NCBI GenBank assembly: GCA_013398055.1
Contig: VZRS01007675.1
Coordinates: 225 to 64,224 of the forward strand
Length of the DNA stretch: 64,000 nucleotides
DNA from: Ifrita kowaldi
Taxonomy: Eukaryota; Chordata; Aves; Passeriformes; Cinclosomatidae
Direction: 5' to 3'
The notes under the pieces were generated by a model. The model worked only from the letters and a program-made list of their open reading frames with translations, was not told the origin of the DNA and searched no databases. Of the stretch, positions 22,089-33,900 are shown piece after piece. The position numbers were made by a program, and so were the translations under genes. The stretch's first letter is position 1. Every line of letters begins with the position of its first letter.

Positions 22089-25000
22089 CTCCATGACACT
22101 GCCTAGAGCAGAGGGGGAAATCAGAATAAATTCCCAGTCTTGTTTTTCCACCACAAGGTGAGTGACCTATCCTAGCTCTGAGGAACAAAGATCAGAAATC
22201 CGTCGCTTTTGAGGGCTCTTCTGTCCTATTTCCAAAAGCAAATGGAATATTCAAGCCCTTGTAGGCTTTACCATGCTGAACAGAACCAATCAGGGCTGTT
22301 TTCAGAAATGACTGATGCACTTCCAGCAAGGTGCGGAGGTATTTAATGATTAAACTCCCAAAAGACTTAAGCTCCCAAATCTATTTTCAAATGTTTAAAA
22401 GGCCATCTAGAGGTCTTTGGACGTGCAAATGAGGCTGCCTGTCCAGCCAGGGGGGTGGGGGACTCTGTCGAGCTGAGGTGTCACCCATGGAGGGACTGTG
22501 GGGACACGGGGGATGCTGGCAGGGGTGGGACTGTGGTCAGTGACGGTGGCAGTAAAAGGAGGGAGCTGGCCTTGAATCCCCGCTTCCCAGGGGTGCAAAG
22601 TGATGTTCCCAGCCCAAAGTCCATTCCCCACCCAGGCTGTGTTCTCCAGCTTGGTCTGCTCCGTGCCTCTGCGGCTCTGCACTGTGAGCAGAAATGTGAG
22701 GATTAAAAATACAGGGAAAACGAGTACAGGGATGCTGGTGGGACACTGGGAGTGTGTTTTCCACTGATGGGGCCATCCTTGCACCCCTGAAGCAGAGAGC
22801 TGCTGCCTCCCCCACCCCCAGGCAGGAAAACAGGAATATTGACAGAGCCTGACGTGCTCTAGCTGGGCATTCTGGTGTGTAGAGCTCTTCTCAGTTGGGA
22901 CCCACAGCCAGCAGGATCAGTGTGGCTGCTGGATGAAAAGACAGGGATGGAAATCATGCTAGAAACTGCATTCAGCACCCAACATGTGAAATCCAGTCCT
23001 TGCTCCCCTCTCCAGCACTGGCTGAAGTCACCACGCGCTCAGCAAACCGAGTACGTGGTATTTGGCAGGTAATGGGGAGGAAGGTTTCTTTTTTTTGTCT
23101 TTAAAATTTCTTTTCTTTCACTGAAGTCTATATATAACATAAAACCATTTTCTTCTTTTCTTCAAATAAGCCAATTCAACTTTTCTCTCTCCTCACCAGC
23201 CATTAGCACAGTTCTTATCTCTAAAAGCCCCGAAGCCCTGCTGAGCTCAGAGGGGAAGCCACAGCAGTGGGGAAGCCCTGGGAGCATCACTGCCCTCTCT
23301 TCTTGCCTCTTTCTTCCCTGAAAAACTTCAGCTTTAAGCAAATACGGGATCAGCGGGAAGCACTGACTCCATGTTTGCTTAAAGGTGAAGTTATTTGAAA
23401 CCTGACGTGGGAGTTGGATATCTGGTCCTCAGTCTTGGGTGTCCAAACCCTCGAGGGTCTCATCCTCCCCAAAATCACAGATGAAAACTAAAGAATTTGC
23501 TCCCCAACAGAAACCGCAAAAGGCAATTATTAATGATCATTAATAGTGCTAGGAAAGTTATGGAATATCCAAACAGTGATAGAGCTTCACATTTTCACAA
23601 GTCCTTAAGTGATGAAAGCATCCAAGTTCCTCTGACTTTTCAATGGTTTGGGCATTTAAGTTGCACAATAATAACATCCAAAGGTTGTAAAAACATTAAA
23701 ACATATTCAGACTGGTTTTTCCTGGGAATTCTCTTGAAGCTGGAAAGAAGAAATCCTCAAGATCACTTTGTAAAACAGCATGGAAGAATGTCAGTACAAA
23801 CTCTCCTAACTCCATCTGCAGGAAATGCCACTGCAGATCAACCTCCAAAAGTTTGGAAGGGAGCAACAAGGCAGAGTTTAGTGCATTGCTCTGCCAGCTA
23901 TCATGCATTAAAGCAAATAAAAGGCCTCTTCAGAGGGAGAGAGTAGAGATTCTAAACAGAAAGGAAAAGTTATTTGGAAATTGCAAAATGATATCTTTAA
24001 TGCATGTGAAATCTTCAATGTCAAAAAGATTTCATTTTTTGTTGATATGTCTTCAGAGCGTTTTGTCTTCAAGAATAAATTATGGTTTTATCTGTATCAA
24101 CAACATTTTCATTGTCTAATTTCAGGCAGGCAAAGGCAGAAGGATGGAAATTCAGACAGAAAAAAATTGAGAGCAGAGTTGATACTAAAACGAAATAAAG
24201 TCTGTTATTTCAATGCAGCTGAAGAGCATTTCCTTTGAATCACCACAACTTGACTTTTTTTTTTTTTTACAGTTTTTTGACAAAATGCAGATTTTTGAAG
24301 GGAAAAAAAAAAAGAACAGCAAACATTATCCAGCCAGTTGTCTTGTGAAGTGTCATCTGACAGAATCTGTGCTCCAAAGTCCTTGCAAGCCACTGTCAGC
24401 CTGAAGAGCAGAAGTGGCCAACTTGACCCAGCTGCAGCATCAGCGCCTGGTTTGGGGGAGCCTCGGTGTTCCGTGCTGACAGCTTGGTTTGGATCCTGCA
24501 GCTTTCCCCCAGACAATAGATTTCTCCAAAGGAGGGTGGTGCTGAAGCAGCTGCCTCTGTCGGGCTCTGTGTCAACAGTTTAAATATTAACAGTTCCATG
24601 TGTTCTCACCAGCCCCTGGGAAACGCGGGATCAGCTGGAGGGTTTCACCTCCAGTCCCACACGTGGATTTCCCCCACTCCCAAAAAGAGCTGTGCAGTCA
24701 CGAACAGCCTGGAGAGAGCCCACATTGCCTTCCAAAAGCCAGCTCTGATTTTCCATTTCTCACACCAAAAGGCTGTGTACGTAGACAGGGCTTTTCCACA
24801 GCTCCAGGGTCTGCTTGGACAGGCAGCTCCAAACACACTCAGCATCCCAGGGTGTGTCTGCTGAAGGGAGGAAGGCTCCTTCTCCATCAAACTGAAGAAC
24901 TAATACCTCCAAAAAGGGGCCCTTTGACCCAAAAAACTCCAAACCCCTGCTTCATACAAAGTCAACAAGCTCAGGGACAAACAACCCCGCAACAGATATT

Positions 25001-27300
25001 GCTGAGAAGTTTTGTGTCAGGGTCTGCCGTGGAAAATGGGCTTGCTTAAGCTTGACACCACACTGAGCACAGTGAAGGAGCCTGGCCTTGCAACAGTGAA
25101 GGCACAAATCATAGCAGCAAGGTCTGTAGCTGGAAAAAGAGTCTCTAGAGAAGACTGGTTAAAAAATGTGATTTATGTCAGCAGCTTTGTATGATCATCT
25201 CAGCTCTAGGATCAAAACTTCCCCTCTATAGCCTATATGTGAACTATCACTTCCATCTGTGTGCTGTGTATTTACAGGGCAGGTCCTAAACCAGGATTTA
25301 GAAGAGCTCCCTAAAGCTCATTATACCTTCTCAAAGTAGGGTCTGGCTTCAGCCAGGATCCTACACTCTATGGAAAAATGATCCACCCATCCCTTTCCCC
25401 TGTCCTTGCACGTGTGGGACAACAGAAGGGTTCATCTCCTGCAGTCTCTGAGGTGAGAGGAGCCAGGTAAACACGGAAGAACAATTAGAAAGTGCAAGCC
25501 ACTGAAATGAGAAGCGGTACCAGCAGACAAGGCAGGTACGAGACTGTTCTTCATCCACCACGTCCAAACTCCGTGCTGCACAAGCCCTGAGGGAAGAGCT
25601 CCCTCTGTGCACACAGAAAATCCAGCATTTCGGTGCTGCGATCCAGAGCTCGGAGCGGCGCTGCTTGGAAAGGGCCCAGGTACCAATCCCCGATCCCACG
25701 GGGCAGATCCGTCCTCACCCACCCACAGCCTCCCGCTGTGCATGCTCTCACTCCGTGGGTTTGCTGGGGAATGACGAGCGCATTTTCAGCTGGATTCCTC
25801 TCCCCGTTGCCATGGGGAGACAGACGCACCCTCCCCGGGGCGCTGCGAGCAGCACAGCGGGAGCGCCTGCTGGGCTTGGCCAAATTCTGAGTTTAAAGGT
25901 GCGTGCTGCAGGTGCAGCTTGTTTTTAGGGCAGGGCAGGGGGTCAGCACTGTGCTGAGCTGCTCTGACCACGCTCCTGCTGGGGCAGGAGCTGCTGTGGC
26001 ATTTCAGCTCTGCACCTGGACAGCACCGTTGGCTGGCAAAGACATCCCTCACCTGCTGTGCACCTGCTGGTTCTTCTGCTTAACACTGGAGGATACACAA
26101 ATACTATTATTATTTCATATTTTTGTTCCTAGTCGCTGTTCCCAAGACAAATTCTCTTTGGTTTTTTTTCAGTCTAAACTTTGAGCAAAATCCATTCTGC
26201 CATTTTGAAGTCAGATGGGTGAAAATGAGCCAACTTTAAATCAGAGTTGCCAACTGGTTTAATTTAATTTGGTGAATTAATCATGAGCCTAGTTCTAAGT
26301 CCTTCTTCAAAAAAAAAAAAACCACAACAACATGTTCTTAGATTCATGGGAATATATCCAGGGCTGTGTTTGCATTTAAAAACAAAAAGTAAGTTTCTGT
26401 CATGGAGACAAACTCTCATAAATGTTACTGCTGGAGCCTGCCACCAGAAGATAAATTAAAGGCATCTGTCATCAGATGATTATTACTGAGGTAATAGGTT
26501 TCAAGTCAAAAACAAGATTTTGGAGAAGCAGAAAGGCAAATAACTCATGGTTACTGAATATTTGTGTCTAACAGTTTTCTGTACCCAGTCCAAAACCTCC
26601 TGAGATCCCTTTCTTGGCAACATAAATGTAACTGTCCACCCCCAAATCCCCACAGGAGAATAGAGCTGTATCCTCTTGGACTCTCTCACCACAGTGCTTC
26701 TGACCAGCTTTGCTGGACAAGGGAAAAAGTGTAATTAATGCAGTATAAGCCAGGGTGGCACAGAAGCACAGGGCTGCTCATTTTTACGTTTTTGTTGGGT
26801 GAAGTTTCCACCTGGCTTCATGTTATGAAACAGCAACGATGATTCACGCTCCTGGAGCACGGGAATTCCTCAGGACAGGCACAAGCAGAGCAAGAGTGAC
26901 CACCCAAGGATGGTATAAACAGGAAAAACAGAAATGTGGAGTTCAGGTCTGCAGATCACCCGGTGCAGATCCAATTCCACTGCAGCATGGCAGAATCATT
27001 TGTGGTCTTGGTGGGGAATGTACCAGGATTCCGGTTGGAAGGAAGAGTTTGCTCTGGTAATGGTTCAAAAAGAGGGGAAAGGATTGTCATCGCAATGAGA
27101 CAACATTATTTACTGTCCAGATGGAGTAGTGGCAAGCATTGGAATCCTTGGAGGCAGGAGAAAGTAATCTGCTGTGCAAATTAGGGAGGAACTCCCACAG
27201 CCCGTTATGACAACGTGAGTGCTGCACTGGCAGGAGCTGTTGTGCACCTTAGGTCACCCTAATTGTATGAAAATCATGTCCACAGGAGGGTGTCAGGAAG
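22089..27300. other. Anonymous non-coding DNA
   Basis: No recognisable exon or named repeat. The part from about 23480 to 24320 is AT-rich and contains a perfect 18-bp palindrome (23528-23545), a T run (24256-24270) and an A run (24301-24313). The part around 25600-25900 is GC-richer with scattered CpG but has no convincing promoter features. Confidence 0.6.
23528..23545. promoter_or_regulatory. Perfect 18-bp AT-rich palindrome, homeodomain-type
   Basis: TATTAATGATCATTAATA is identical to its reverse complement. The TAAT half-sites face each other as inverted ATTA/TAAT cores around GATC, a layout suited to dimer binding by homeodomain or paired-class factors. Function is inferred from the motif alone. 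Confidence 0.35.
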
Positions 27301-27304
27301 GATA

Positions 27305-27535
27305 ATGGATTTAAAGTTTAAACTTTTAGGAATCCTTCCCTGTGAGGGTGGTTGGGCCCTGGCACAGGCTGCCCAGAGAAGCTGTGGCTGCCCCTGGATC
27401 CCTGGAAGTGCCCAAGGCCAGGTTGGACAGGGCTTGGAGCAACCTGGGATGGTGGAAGGTTATGGCAGGGGGTGGAAAAAGATGGGCCCCTCCAACATAG
27501 ACATAAATCCCATCCTGGGATTCTGTGATCAAACA
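27305..27535 (+). mobile_element. CR1 LINE 3' end, sense
   Basis: Clear CR1 3' UTR text in sense orientation: ccctggcacaggctgcccag, gaagctgtggctgcccc, gtgcccaaggccaggttgga, gggcttggagcaacctggga, ending near the 'attctgtgatc' tail that derives from the CR1 terminal repeat. It is a 5'-truncated copy. Confidence 0.93.
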
Positions 27536-27539
27536 GGAG

Positions 27540-30500
27540 AGGATGTTTCACCATCACCTCACCACCCTACATATTTGCACACAAATTGTCCTACTTGCCA
27601 CTACGAAAAGTTCCCAGTTCATGTTGAGGTGCTGGGATAGTGAAAAGCATCTTCACAGACCTTCGAGGTGAGTGGACAGTGTCTTACAGAAGAGGATCCT
27701 TCCCCTGAAAATGTCTTCAGACCAGCACTTCATGCTCATTCTTTATGTCAGGGGAGGGATTGATGTGTAGACAGGCAAAAGGAAAATGAAATTCTCACCA
27801 CTGAGGGAGTCTTTTGCAATTTCCCCTCAAACCTGTGCCTGGTTCCTTTTCTTAAAGAAGGTCATTCACAAGAAAATCCCCTTCCATGTGCAGCTCCCTC
27901 CAGAGCTAACTAGATGTTCTTGTACAGCTTATAAATCATAGAGGCAGCTGTTCCCATCAGCATTTTCCTTCTCCCTTGAAGTACTACCAGCCCCAGCAGC
28001 TGCTGAGTCTGAAGGTAATTTCACAAATTAACCTGAGAGCAGCCCACAGTCCCAGGACAGCAACCCCACCTGCTCCATGGGACAGAGCCTGCAGCCTCAG
28101 CACTTCTGTAAGCTTTCCAGGAGGATGGGAAAGTCTTAGGAGGGGGAAACCTCAGCTGGATAAGTGTTTCAGCCAGAAGGCAAACAGGGAAGACAGGATG
28201 GATGCATTGTACAAAGGCAAAGTACAGAGCAGAAATAAAAATGAGAGGGGGGGAAAAAGGCTTCAAAGAGCACGGATGGAATGAAGGACATGCACAGTTA
28301 CCAGCTATACTGAGAAAATAAATAAATAGGAGTAAGCCTGGAGTTGGAAGAACTTGGCAGCCCACCAGGTCACAGGAGCCAGAGTCCTTGGTAGGTTGAA
28401 CACCTCTGTTTTGTTCAATGTTCTGTCAATTTTTTCAATACCACGGTGTACTCACACCCCAAATTTGCCCATGGAGATTTGTCTTTGCTCTTTTGTGTCT
28501 CTGGGATGTGAAAGCTTCTTTTGAACTCAGCCCCAGCTCTCCCCATTTCAGCTGCCAGGGGCTGAGCCTCGAGCTCCTTCCTGTGCTGCTCAGGTGAGGT
28601 AGATGTGCTCCGTGGCACCCAGAACTTCGGAATTCGGGTTTGCACAGGGTAATACGGAAACTGCTGAGCTCTGCTGCCTCAGGAGCTGGTGGAAAATGGA
28701 GCTTTGTTAAATGTCCTGCATGGCTCCTGCAGGCACTGCAGGTGGGGGCCAGGGCCTGGAATGGCAGGCAGAGGCGTTTGCTAATGGAGACGAATGAACG
28801 GTGAGCTCCAGTAATGGATTTGGGTTTCTGTCCCTAGAAATCCATTGCCTACATTGGGGTTTCTATTTCCCCTTTCAGGCTGATTAATTAAATGATTTAT
28901 TTCTATAAACACAGAGCAAGAGAGAAGGAAGGTGACTGAAGCAAGCAGAGCGGGTTCCCTTCGATGGCCGGAGGATGCCTGATTTCCTCACCCCAGCTGT
29001 GCCCAGGGGAGTCCTGTACTCCTGCCTGATCAGCAGCTGAGGGATCAATATTGCCAAGTGTCTGGGTTGTTCCTCAGCTCTTTGTAGATGATAGCTCTTC
29101 TTGGGGACCTTGGCAGAGAGGCCTGAGGAGTTGTCCCCTGGCTATGGTGACTTTGTAGTGAGCGTGGTGAATGACTGCATGAGCAGAGCTGGTCTGGCTC
29201 CAGCTGGCCTGGGGAGGGAGAGATCTGAGCAGGAAACGGGGCCTTTTCCTGAGCACCCAGGGCCCTCACTGCACTCAGCAGAGAGGAGGGGAGAGCCGTG
29301 CAGGTGCTCTCCTGTCCTCCTCGATCAGCAAGTTCCTTTGGCCAGGACCTTTTCCATACAGTGCACGGGGCTATCTCATGAGTTCCCACAGGTGAGGAAT
29401 TTCCCTGAACACAGCCAAAAACGCCCTAAAGGCAGCCAGCGGAATAGCAGAGGGGGCATGGAGCCTGTCTACCTCCTACTATTTCCCTATCCTTTCCTAG
29501 GCACAGGGTCAAACCCACTCCCCACCTGCTGCTGGAGAACACGTTCTGGGGATGCAGCCCCTGGCTCCTGCGACCGTTCTGCCACTCAGGGAAACTGGAG
29601 AGCCGTGGAAATGGGAGGGGTGGAGCAGCCTGCTGTGCCCTGCCCACCCCAGAGATGTGCGAGCTGCTGCTTCCAACCCCTTCGGGCAGAGCGGCGAGCT
29701 GGGTGTGACTAACTGCGGAGCGTGTGTTGGGATCGGGATGTTTCCTTCCGCCCCAGTTCTGTGAGACTACTCCGTTTCTTCGTTTCGTTTCTTCCTATGG
29801 GGCTAAAAAAAGAATTAAGCCTCCTGTATGAAATATCTGATTCAGTGTAAAGCCGTACACTCCTCATCTCCCACCCTTCTGTGAGAATTGCTTCTTCACT
29901 TCGACTAACAAAAAATAGTGTGTTTGCGTGAGCACAGCCCTGCTTACAGGAGGAAATGAGAGCCCAGCACTGCCCACAGTTTGGGGCTTTGATATCCTTG
30001 AACACTTGTCCTAAACAGAAAGAGTTCTGGCTATCCCACATCCAGAAGGGGGATGGATGTGTTTGAAGTGTGTTTGACTGTGCCAGGCCTGTTCCTGAGG
30101 CTGCTGAGCGCCTGCAGGATGGGAAGTGGCAGACCCGAGGTGACACTGGGCATTCCTTTTCCTCCTGAGGAGCAAGGACCAGGAACGTGCTTCTCCCTCA
30201 GCTGCAGCACCAGGGAGGGATGTGTGCTGGGGAAGAGCACAGCTCTCACATCCACTTGTACTTCTGCTTCTGGTAATTGTTCTTTGGTAAGGAGCACTTT
30301 GATGAAAGGAACTAATTTACAAAGCAACAATGAGCAAAGAAAACCCTTGTGTGAGCTCTCTACAACTATCACAGCACCTCGTTGCTTCTAAGCTCTAAAG
30401 ACCAACTTGACATTTCATTCCAGCTCCTGTGCAGAAGCAACAGGGACAATGGGCACCAGAGAGGTCATCAAACCCTCAGTCCTCTGGCTCCTTTGACAAC

Positions 30501-30835
30501 CAGCTCCTCCTGTGCAGGGTCATGATTACCCCAAAGCAACATTTTGTCAGGAAGCCGTGGGGTCCCAGGCACTCTGCCCCTCAGATTCCACTTCAGGAGG
30601 AGTTTCCTGGGTAATGTCACATTGGACTTACACCTCCTGCCTGCTTCTCTGCTGCTTCACTTAATTAACATGTTCCAGGGCCCTGTACTGGCCTCACACA
30701 GTTTTCACAGCTCTTTTTCTTCTCAGTGCCTGTCCCAGCTTTCTCACCCAGGTCCTTCAAAAAGAGCTGCCAGACTCACAATTAGAGGTTCACACCTTGA
30801 TCCTGCTCTTACGTGCGATGTCCCCTGACAGCTCG
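27540..30835. other. Anonymous non-coding DNA
   Basis: No exon or repeat that I can name. The stretch 28770-28920 is AT-rich with 'ttaattaaatgatttatt' and could be regulatory, but nothing in it is decisive. Confidence 0.6.
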
Positions 30836-30837
30836 TT

Positions 30838-30940
30838 GGCCAGGGAATTGAGGATTCCACATCCCTGGGAGTGTTCAAGACCAGGTTGGATGGGGCTCTG
30901 AGCAGTCTGGTCTGGTGAAGGAGTCGCTGTTTTTTACAGG
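30838..30940 (+). mobile_element. CR1 LINE fragment, sense
   Basis: Short sense match to the CR1 3' region: 'ccctgggagtgttcaagacc' then 'aggttggatggggctctgag' and 'cagtctggtctggtg'. Both ends are degraded. Confidence 0.8.
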
Positions 30941-33900
30941 GGTTTAAAGGTGGCATTATATTGTGCAGGGGGTGGGAAGGGTGGACTGACCATCTCAGCA
31001 GATCTAACACTGTGTCCACACTGAATACTGGAAAGAGAAGCCTCTTTTGGGGTCAGCTGCTTCTTGGGAATCTTCTCTCTTGGTGTATGTAGCTCCACAC
31101 ATCTGGACCTGGAGCTCAGTCCCCAGAAAGTTTTTGTGGCTCGGTTTGGGTCTGCTGTTCTCCAAGCTGAGGCTCTGCAGCACGTCCTGCTTTTCACAGA
31201 GGATTGAGGGCTCTTCTTGGGTCTGTGTACTTCCTTTCTCGTTTAATTTGGTCCTAATTAATTTTCACAGTAAGAGGAAGGGAGGCAGAATTGCCACAGA
31301 AGAAGCTCTATTGGAGAAAAGGAAAAAAATTTCCGTAGTGAAGGCAGTTAGCTAGCAAATCACAGGCCCAGGTCAGCAGTGGGATCTCTCTAATTGGAGA
31401 TGCTCATTATTTGACAAAACAGAGCTGAAGACCCAAGTTAACTTCAAAGATGGTCAGAGCTTCAGTGTTGGGGATGCCCCTGGCACCACAGGACCCCCAA
31501 GGACGTGGTCCAGACCAGGGGAAAGAGCTCAGATGTGCAGGCATGATTCTGGAATAGGATTCAGTGAAGCAAACTGATTTGGGTGGAGGAGAGTAAAAAC
31601 AAAGCACTGCCTTTATCAGTGGGGCTGTGTCCAGAGGCCAAGAATTAAACCAGGAGCACACACAAGCGTTGGGATGGGAAGTTATTTAATCAGCTGGAAT
31701 TAGCTGTGGGGTTTGTCACTTCAGCTTTTCATGTTTGGACTGATTACAATTAAAATGCAAAGTTCTGACTGTTTAAGTGCTCCGTGCTAATTGGGGGATC
31801 AGTGGGCTGTCTTTTCCCTTTCTCTTCCAATTTCTTTTATGGCTTTGTTTCCAGCACAGAAGGTGTGGCAATCCCAGGGATCTGAAATGAGGGAGAGAGG
31901 TGGGAAACACCAAATAAAACCTGTGTGGGCAGTTCCTCCAAAGCTGGAGAGGGAGGGAGGCAGGGGTCTTTCCTGCACAGGGAACAAACCTTTGCAAAGG
32001 GATATGATAATCCTGCTTTCCTCTCCCCTGGTTGCTTTTGGCCCAACAGCTGTGGGGATCAATTGAATGAGATGGTAGGTCAAGAGTTTGCTTGTTTTTG
32101 CAAGTTGTTTTTGTGTGGTGAAAGAATTGCCGCTCGGAGCAGCCCTTTTCTTCACCAGTGGGTGCTTTCCCAGGGAGAGGCCTGGTTTTTGGAGAGAGCA
32201 GCTGAAGGACTATCACAGCAGCCTTCTCCACACCCCCATCCAAGGAACGGCATGGTTTGCAGTCCTGGGGCAGATGTGGGCAGCAATTATCACACCCACA
32301 CAGCTGCCCCCATCAGCAAGATGCTTCTTGTGCCTGGAAAAGGGCAAATCCCACTGGGATTACCTGAGTGAACAGTGAAAGGGAACAATCGAAGGCCTCC
32401 AACACGCAAAACATCAGAATGGAGATTTCTTCATGCTCAAATAGTGTCTGGGGAAGTTTTGAGCACGGTGTCACCGCAGCTGGTGGTGGGGCCAGGCTGC
32501 AGTTGCAGGCAGAGCATTCCTGCTTTGCCAGCTCTCCTTTGGGCCACGCTTCAGCACCCAGCAGGGAGCAGCTCTGGGGTGGGATCAGCGTTCATGTGGG
32601 GCACTGAGGCACCAGCACCACAGAAAGAAAAGCATCAACTGCCACGATGAGCAAACACTGCTGTTCCCACCCAAAATTTACATTGTCAGCTCTGCTTCAC
32701 AGAGAGCTGTGGTCAGCAGTGATGGGCAGCTGGGCAGAATCACTTCCATCTGCTGAAATCATCTTTTGAGCAGCTGAATGTTCCTTATGCTTGTGCCTAC
32801 CCCAGGCTGTTGACAAGGTGATGTGTTACCCCTTCCTTTCTGGTGGAGAGCCGAGGCCCAGAGAGCAGCTGAAACCCACCCAGGTGATGCCAGCAGGGAG
32901 CAGAGCTGGCAAAAAGCTGGATAATCCTGTCAGAGGGGTTTGCAGAGCCCAGGAAGGACCAGCCACGGCAAATGGACCTGGAAAACCCCTCCTGAGGGAA
33001 GTGTTGCAGCAATTCCCCACAAACCCCATGGCAGGAGCCGGGGGAGGGCAGGCCTTCCACAGCTCCTCAGCAGGAAGCTGCTGCAGCTCTTTGATGGAAT
33101 GAAAACTCAGGCTCTGCATCCTGAATCCCCCTTCCCAGGAGGCAGCCAGGGTGCTGCAGGGCTGGGGTGGGTGACAGGGAAGTGTCCACCTCCATGTGGG
33201 AACCAGGGATGGCTCTGGAAGGGTTGAGAGGAGGTGAACCCCTCCTCAGAGAGGGAGAGGAGAGTGAGTGAAGGGTGAGCTGCCTCCACCACGGCCAGGG
33301 CCTGCAGGAGGCCTCTCATGAAGCTTCTCATGCCCAGCCAAGCACGTCAGCAGAGCAGCCCCATCCCCAGGGAAGGGGAGGAGGGGTCCCAGGGGCTCTG
33401 CCACCGAGCACCCCCTGATGCAGCTCCTGCTCTCGCTCCGGTGGGCTCCGGAGATGGGCAGCTGTGTGTGAAATGCGTTCAACTTTTGGCTTTTTCTTTC
33501 ATGAATTCAGCAAGATTTACCACCAGAAAGAGGGGAAGGAGAAAGGAAAATATCCTCTGATCCTAGTGGGGGGCGCAGGGACGAGGAGTTGAGGAGGGAG
33601 AGGAGAGAGGGGGCAACTGAGGAGGCCTGGAAGTGTGGGAGCAGAGGTACAGTGAATGCACTGCCATTGTTGGGATGGTTTATCCTCATCCATGCTTCTC
33701 CCAGTCCTCCCACAGGCAGAGCTTCCCTCACACGTGGGATACAGGAGCTCATCCCCCCAAACCCTGAGCCCAAAGGGAGCTGTGGCAGGGGGTGGCTCTG
33801 TGTCTGAGGCTCCCCTGGCTGAGCACAAGGCCCATGTCCAGAACCAGGTCCAGGTGTGTCTCTCCCCAGTCCCCCTCCTTGGCTGGGTTCTGTCTGTCAG

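Noticed and set aside
29101..29712. 203-codon + strand open frame, the longest apart from those near GABRB4
   Set aside because: Composition and lack of any recognisable domain or transmembrane pattern suggest chance in GC-rich DNA. RNA evidence would be needed.
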